A stretch of 64,000 nucleotides of DNA. Source: Streptomyces atroolivaceus (GTDB lineage Bacteria; Actinomycetota; Actinomycetes; Streptomycetales; Streptomycetaceae). This document shows, one piece after another, positions 60,535 through 64,000 of the stretch; positions within the stretch are counted from its first letter, which is position 1; each line of letters begins with the position of its first letter. The stretch spans positions 186,001-250,000 of the forward strand of contig NZ_JNXG01000003.1 in the NCBI RefSeq assembly GCF_000717025.1, in the 5' to 3' direction. The position numbers were made by a program, and so were the translations under genes. The notes beneath the pieces were generated by a model, which searched no databases, was not told where the DNA came from, and saw nothing but the letters and a program-made list of their open reading frames with translations.

Positions 60535-61375
60535 CCGCGGAAGTCTTGCATCCGTCACTGACAATCGTGGATCTCGTGGGGGTGACTGTGGCGGGCACGC
60601 GTGCGAACACCGCCCTCACCCGGTCCTTGAAGCGGTCGGCGAGCCGCATGAACGGCCTGGTCAGGAGGGCCCCCAGGGCCATCACGGCGGCGCCGGCCAC
60701 GGCGTCGAGGAAATAGTGGTTCGCCGTGCCCATCACGACGAGCACGGTGATCAGCGGATAGGCGACACCCGCTGCCCGGACGAGCGGGTGGCGGCCGTGG
60801 CGCCACAGCAGCACGCCGCACCACACCGCCCAGCCGACGTGCAGGCTCGGCATCGCCGCGTACTGGTTGGTCATCCCGCTGAGGCCGCGCGGGGCGCTCG
60901 CGCCCGCGCCCCACCAGCCGTACGCGCTGTACTGCGCCATGGTGTCGACGAAGCCGTGGTGGGCGTCGAGCAGCCGGGGCGGGCACGTCGGCATCAGCGT
61001 GAAGCCGACCAGCCCGAGGAGCGTGGAGGTCATCAGCCAGGTACGGGCCGCCCGGTAGGCGGCGGCACGGCGCCGGAAGATCCAGACCAGGACGGCCGGG
61101 GTGACCAGGTAGTGCAGGGAGGCGTACGCGAAGTCGGCGGGTATCCCGAGCGTGGGGTGGGCGGTGAGCAGCCGGTTGAGCGGGTGCTCGGCGTTGAGAT
61201 GCAGCGCCTTCTCCAGGCGGAGTATCGCGAGACCGTTCTCCACGGCCGCCGGTATGTTCTCGTGGACCAGCAGCCGGCCCAGTGAGTACAGCCCGTACAC
61301 CACCGCGATCAGAGGGAGCTCCGTCCACCAGCGGGGCCGGGGACCGGACGGTGTCGCGGCGGTGGCGTGCGGCAT
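60431..61375 (-). CDS. PAP2-superfamily membrane phosphatase
   Basis: This is a 314-residue PAP2-type phosphatase with about six helices. Its active site includes the PSLHVGWAVW motif and TANHYFLDAVAG, the second and third PAP2 motifs. It resembles Aur1/inositolphosphotransferase-like enzymes acting on lipid phosphates or glycolipids. The C-terminus is a 45-residue polar tail. The 3' end overlaps the nuclease frame. ATG 61375 was chosen because GGGGAG lies nine bases upstream. Confidence 0.84.
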   Translation of the reverse strand: MPHATAATPSGPRPRWWTELPLIAVVYGLYSLGRLLVHENIPAAVENGLAILRLEKALHLNAEHPLNRLLTAHPTLGIPADFAYASLHYLVTPAVLVWIFRRRAAAYRAARTWLMTSTLLGLVGFTLMPTCPPRLLDAHHGFVDTMAQYSAYGWWGAGASAPRGLSGMTNQYAAMPSLHVGWAVWCGVLLWRHGRHPLVRAAGVAYPLITVLVVMGTANHYFLDAVAGAAVMALGALLTRPFMRLADRFKDRVRAVFARVPATVTPTRSTIVSDGCKTSAGERIPGQRTASADSSDARPRSAAEASDDAPAAAR

Positions 61376-61690
61376 CCGGTAGCTCTCCCCAGGTTCATGC
61401 GGTCGTCGGCGGGCGTTCAACCGTACGGCGGTCGTATGCCCTGATTCCCCTTGGGGGCCGTCCCACGCGGCCGTCCCTGGTCATGCGCTGAGAGGGACGC
61501 GGACGCCGCCCCGCAGGTTGCCCGTGAAGCAGGTGGGAGATGATGGAGCAGGGCCTCCGCCCGCGCCGGTCTTCCAGCCGGCCGCCGGCGGCGCCGCCCC
61601 GTGACGCTGTCCCGGACACCGCTGTCCCGGACCCACCAGATCCTAGGGTCCTCAGATCTTCGGATCTCCGTATTTTTCAGGAGAGCCGTC
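61376..61690. other. Gap between PAP2 and the histidine phosphatase
   Basis: This 315-bp divergent gap contains two tandem 15-bp units beginning CGCTGTCCCGGAC (61605-61619 and 61620-61634). A small AGATC-TTCG-GATCT hairpin (61654-61667) is followed by a T-run. The hairpin lies just upstream of AGGAG at the next gene, so it could influence translation. Confidence 0.45.
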
Positions 61691-62287
61691 ATGGCACCGC
61701 GAATCCTGCTCGCCCGGCACGGCCAGACACAGTGGTCGGTCCAGGGCAATCACACCGGCAGGACCGACATCCCCCTCCTCGACACCGGCCGCGAGGGCGC
61801 CAAGCTGCTCGGCGAGCGGCTCCACCGGGAGCCCTGGGGAGGCCTGCCCGGCGTCGAGGTGCGGACCAGTCCGCTCGTCCGGGCCGCCGAGACCTGCGCG
61901 ATCGCCGGTTTCGGTGAGCGGGCCCAGCCGTGGGACGCACTGATGGAGTGGGACTACGGGGACTACGAGGGCCTGACCCCGGCGCAGATCAAGGCGGATC
62001 GCCCCGACTGGCTCATCTGGCGCGACGGGGTCCCCGGGGGCGAGACCCTCGCCGGGCTCACGGCCCGGGCGGACGAGGTCGTCGAGTGGGCGCGGTCCGC
62101 CGACCGCGACGTGCTGGTCTTCGCCCACGGTCACATCCTGCGGGCGCTGGGGGCGCGGTGGCTGGGCGAGGACGTGTCGTTCGCCGCGCGGATCCGGCTG
62201 GAGCCGACGTCCTTGTCGGTGCTGGGGTGGGCGTACGGCCTCCCCGCGCTGGAACGCTGGAACGACACGGGCCACCTGGACCGCTGA
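61691..62287 (+). CDS. Histidine phosphatase, phosphoglycerate mutase-like
   Basis: This is a 198-residue histidine phosphatase. The catalytic RHG is in [11 protein letters not shown], with R-x-A-E in VRAAETC and the second His in [11 protein letters not shown]. It resembles broad-specificity phosphatases rather than true mutases. It acts on sugar or nucleotide phosphates. ATG 61691 has AGGAGA eight bases upstream. It is convergent with the TPR regulator. Confidence 0.85.
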   Translation: MAPRILLARHGQTQWSVQGNHTGRTDIPLLDTGREGAKLLGERLHREPWGGLPGVEVRTSPLVRAAETCAIAGFGERAQPWDALMEWDYGDYEGLTPAQIKADRPDWLIWRDGVPGGETLAGLTARADEVVEWARSADRDVLVFAHGHILRALGARWLGEDVSFAARIRLEPTSLSVLGWAYGLPALERWNDTGHLDR

Positions 62288-62381
62288 CCCGGGGTGCCCG
62301 AGCCCGGCCTCTCCGGGTCGGGCCGGCCCGAGCTGAAGAAGCCGGGCTCGGGCCCAGGGGCCAGGGGCCCGGTGGCGCCGG

Positions 62382-62438
62382 CCCGGGCCTGGACCAGCCG
62401 CCCGGGCCTGGACCAGCCGCCCGGGCCTGGACCAGCCG
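62382..62438 (+). repeat. Three tandem copies of a 19-bp unit
   Basis: CCCGGGCCTGGACCAGCCG occurs three times without spacers at 62382-62400, 62401-62419 and 62420-62438. A degenerate fourth unit begins at 62439. It lies between convergent genes and is not a CRISPR array. Confidence 0.85.
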
Positions 62439-62461
62439 CCCGAGCTGGAGGCGCCGGAGCC

Positions 62462-63817
62462 TCAGGTGCCCGGCGGCAGCTCCTCGTAGCGGGCCAGGAG
62501 GGCCGTCACCTCCGGGCCGCCCCGCGGCCGGAGCACCCGTACGGCGCTCGCCAGCATCCCGCGGATCCGGGAGGACTGGACCCGGTCCAGCAGGTCCAGC
62601 ACCTGGTGGCCCGCCGCCGCGGCCTCGTCGGCCGTGCCCGCCCGTGCCAGGTCACCGGCGAGCTGCGCGCGGTACAGCGCGAGGTTCCGGGTGAAGTGCG
62701 GATCCTGCAGCCGGGTCGCCCGCCGGGCATGCCGCGCCGCCCTCGGCCAGTCGCCCAGGGCCGACCAGCACTGGGCCTCCAGCAGCTCCAGCTCCGCCTC
62801 GCGGAAGAAGGTCATCCACTCCGGGTCCGCGTCGCTCGGCCCCTGGTCGAACGCCGTCTGCGCCCGCCCGATCGCCTGCTCGCACCCCGTGCGGTCCCCG
62901 AGCCACGCCCGCGCCCCCGCCTCCCGCAGCGCCAGCAGTGCCAGCAGCCGGGGCGAACCGAGCGGCCGGGCCGCACGCTGCCCGGCCTCCGCGGCGCGGA
63001 CCGCCTCGCGGGCCCGCCCCGTGTCCCGGGCCAGGAACGAAGCGTTGCAGAACGCGTGCGCCTCCAGCGCGGCGTCCCCGGCCAGCCGCGCCGTCGCGAG
63101 CGCCTCCGCGTAATGGGAGCGAGCGTCGTCGAAGCGCCCCGAATCATGTGCCAGCCAGCCCACGGAGATCGCCAGCTCGCCGGCGCCCGCGTACAGCCGG
63201 TCCGTCGTGCTGCGCCGGGTGGTGGTCCCGGAGTCGAGCAGGGCGTACGCGGCACGGAGGGGCTGGGAGGCCCGCCGGTACAGGCCGTCCGCGCCGTGCC
63301 GGTCGTCCAGCAGCCGGATCTCGCGCACCGCCTTCTCCACGGCGCTCACCTCGGCCTCACCCACCCGGCGCTGCGCGGGTACGGCGAGGGGGCCCACGGC
63401 GGCGGAACGGCCGCCCAGGCCAAGGGACGCGGCCGCCACCGTGGTGGTGCCGCTGGTCATGAACACGCGACGCAGCACGTCGCACTCCTCGTGGATCTCG
63501 CTGTCGAGCGTGGGGGGTGTGGTGGGCGGGGGCAAGGGTGTCGTGCGGGCCCCCCGGCCGCGCACGCTCTCGCGGGCCGAGAAGCCCAGGTCCGCGAGGT
63601 CCGCCCCGGGGAACATGTGCAGGAACACCCGTTCGTACGCGTAGTTGGGGCAGCGGATCTCCCCGGACTCCACGCGTCCGATGTACCGGGCGTCGCACGC
63701 GACCTGTTCACCGATCTCGCGGGCGGCCCTGCGGACCGCGGCCGCGAACTCTCCCGCGGAGCGCTGTCCGCGCAGCCGACGGAAGACGAGGTTGGGAACT
63801 GCCCGTGTCGACACCAT
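62462..63817 (-). CDS. XRE-like regulator with TPR domain
   Basis: This is a 451-residue regulator. The N-terminus has an HTH-like region (AVRRAAREIGEQVACDARYIG, then RVESGEIRCPNYAYERVF). The remainder is helical and TPR-like (ALATARLAGDAALEAHAFCNA, then RAREAVRAAEAGQRAARPLG). It resembles Streptomyces regulators of antibiotic production and sporulation such as NsdA, without certainty. ATG 63817 has GAGAGGG upstream. The upstream 183 bp to the window edge show no further gene. Confidence 0.78.
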   Translation of the reverse strand: MVSTRAVPNLVFRRLRGQRSAGEFAAAVRRAAREIGEQVACDARYIGRVESGEIRCPNYAYERVFLHMFPGADLADLGFSARESVRGRGARTTPLPPPTTPPTLDSEIHEECDVLRRVFMTSGTTTVAAASLGLGGRSAAVGPLAVPAQRRVGEAEVSAVEKAVREIRLLDDRHGADGLYRRASQPLRAAYALLDSGTTTRRSTTDRLYAGAGELAISVGWLAHDSGRFDDARSHYAEALATARLAGDAALEAHAFCNASFLARDTGRAREAVRAAEAGQRAARPLGSPRLLALLALREAGARAWLGDRTGCEQAIGRAQTAFDQGPSDADPEWMTFFREAELELLEAQCWSALGDWPRAARHARRATRLQDPHFTRNLALYRAQLAGDLARAGTADEAAAAGHQVLDLLDRVQSSRIRGMLASAVRVLRPRGGPEVTALLARYEELPPGT

Positions 63818-64000
63818 GGCGGGGCCCTCTCTGGTGCAGCCGGGCGCCTGCTTCCGGTGTCCCGGCGGAGCAAGAACGTACCTGCTGTAACGAGTCGCAC
63901 ACGCTGTGTTTACTGACAAACCGGGCATCTCGCCCGCAATCTGCCATGAACTGCCACCCTTTGCGGCGGCGTGCCGCCGTAGCCCTTGACGCCGTCGGCG

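Noticed and set aside
62382..62438. CRISPR array
   Set aside because: The 19-bp units are directly adjacent with no spacers and no cas genes are present.

Overview
This is a very GC-rich window with Streptomyces-type gene content. It carries BldD and DasR (dre) sites, a TTA codon, ATP-binding/XRE/DUF397 gene triples, class F sortase, an EACC1/caspase locus, and a cslA-glxA glucan cluster with the same gene order I remember from S. coelicolor and S. lividans. I read it as a chromosomal segment of a Streptomyces: an accessory block at 1-13.5 kb, then core-like chromosome.

Layout. 0-3.6 kb: an edge-truncated membrane protein with a TTA codon, a phage-type HTH protein, and an ATP-binding protein divergent from an XRE regulator/DUF397 pair. 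4.0-13.4 kb: an anti-phage or restriction-like island. It has two different GHKL (MutL/MORC/Hsp90-type) ATPases, two C5-cytosine methyltransferases, a Vsr nickase and a Z1-domain superfamily 2 helicase. 13.5-18.9 kb: a GntR-TetR fusion regulator with its efflux pump and paired operator, a SpoIIE-type multidomain protein whose phosphatase metal ligands are all substituted, and a DUF4287 protein. 19.2-23.9 kb: a compact EACC1 / caspase-TM-binding-protein-vWA / solute-binding lipoprotein locus that looks like a regulated protease conflict or signalling module. 24-35 kb: housekeeping and surface genes (SEC-C, YidC paralogue, FAA hydrolase, Gfo/Idh/MocA oxidoreductase, ROK regulator, a LAxTG-type surface protein, HAD phosphatase, class F sortase). 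34-43.7 kb: the hyphal-tip glucan cluster cslZ, glxA, cslA, a P60-like hydrolase, an SPFH protein and lpmP with a DasR box. 44-51.5 kb: an IclR regulator, an Ehu-like ABC importer, a D-2-hydroxyacid dehydrogenase, a EutA/maleate-isomerase-like protein and an LLM flavin oxidoreductase. 51.5-55 kb: cdgA (PAS-GGDEF-EAL) with a consensus BldD box, and a secreted zinc protease. 55-61.4 kb: a minus-strand run of prim-pol-like protein, small protein, SF1 helicase, unknown protein, Fe-S RecB/Cas4-like nuclease and PAP2 phosphatase. 61.7-63.8 kb: a histidine phosphatase and an XRE/TPR regulator.

Three identical tRNA-Lys(CTT) genes lie at 39.4, 43.7 and 55.1 kb, all on the minus strand. Each is followed by a strong hairpin, and they split the second half of the window into blocks.

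The best candidates for unusual systems are: (1) the GHKL-Z1-Vsr-Dcm island, whose general type is known but whose two-ATPase, two-methylase, nuclease-poor form is uncommon; (2) the EACC1-caspase-binding-protein locus, which couples a cytoplasmic caspase to extracytoplasmic sensing domains in one polypeptide; (3) the nuclease-unknown-helicase operon next to a prim-pol-like protein. All functional statements come from reading motifs by eye; no database search was run.
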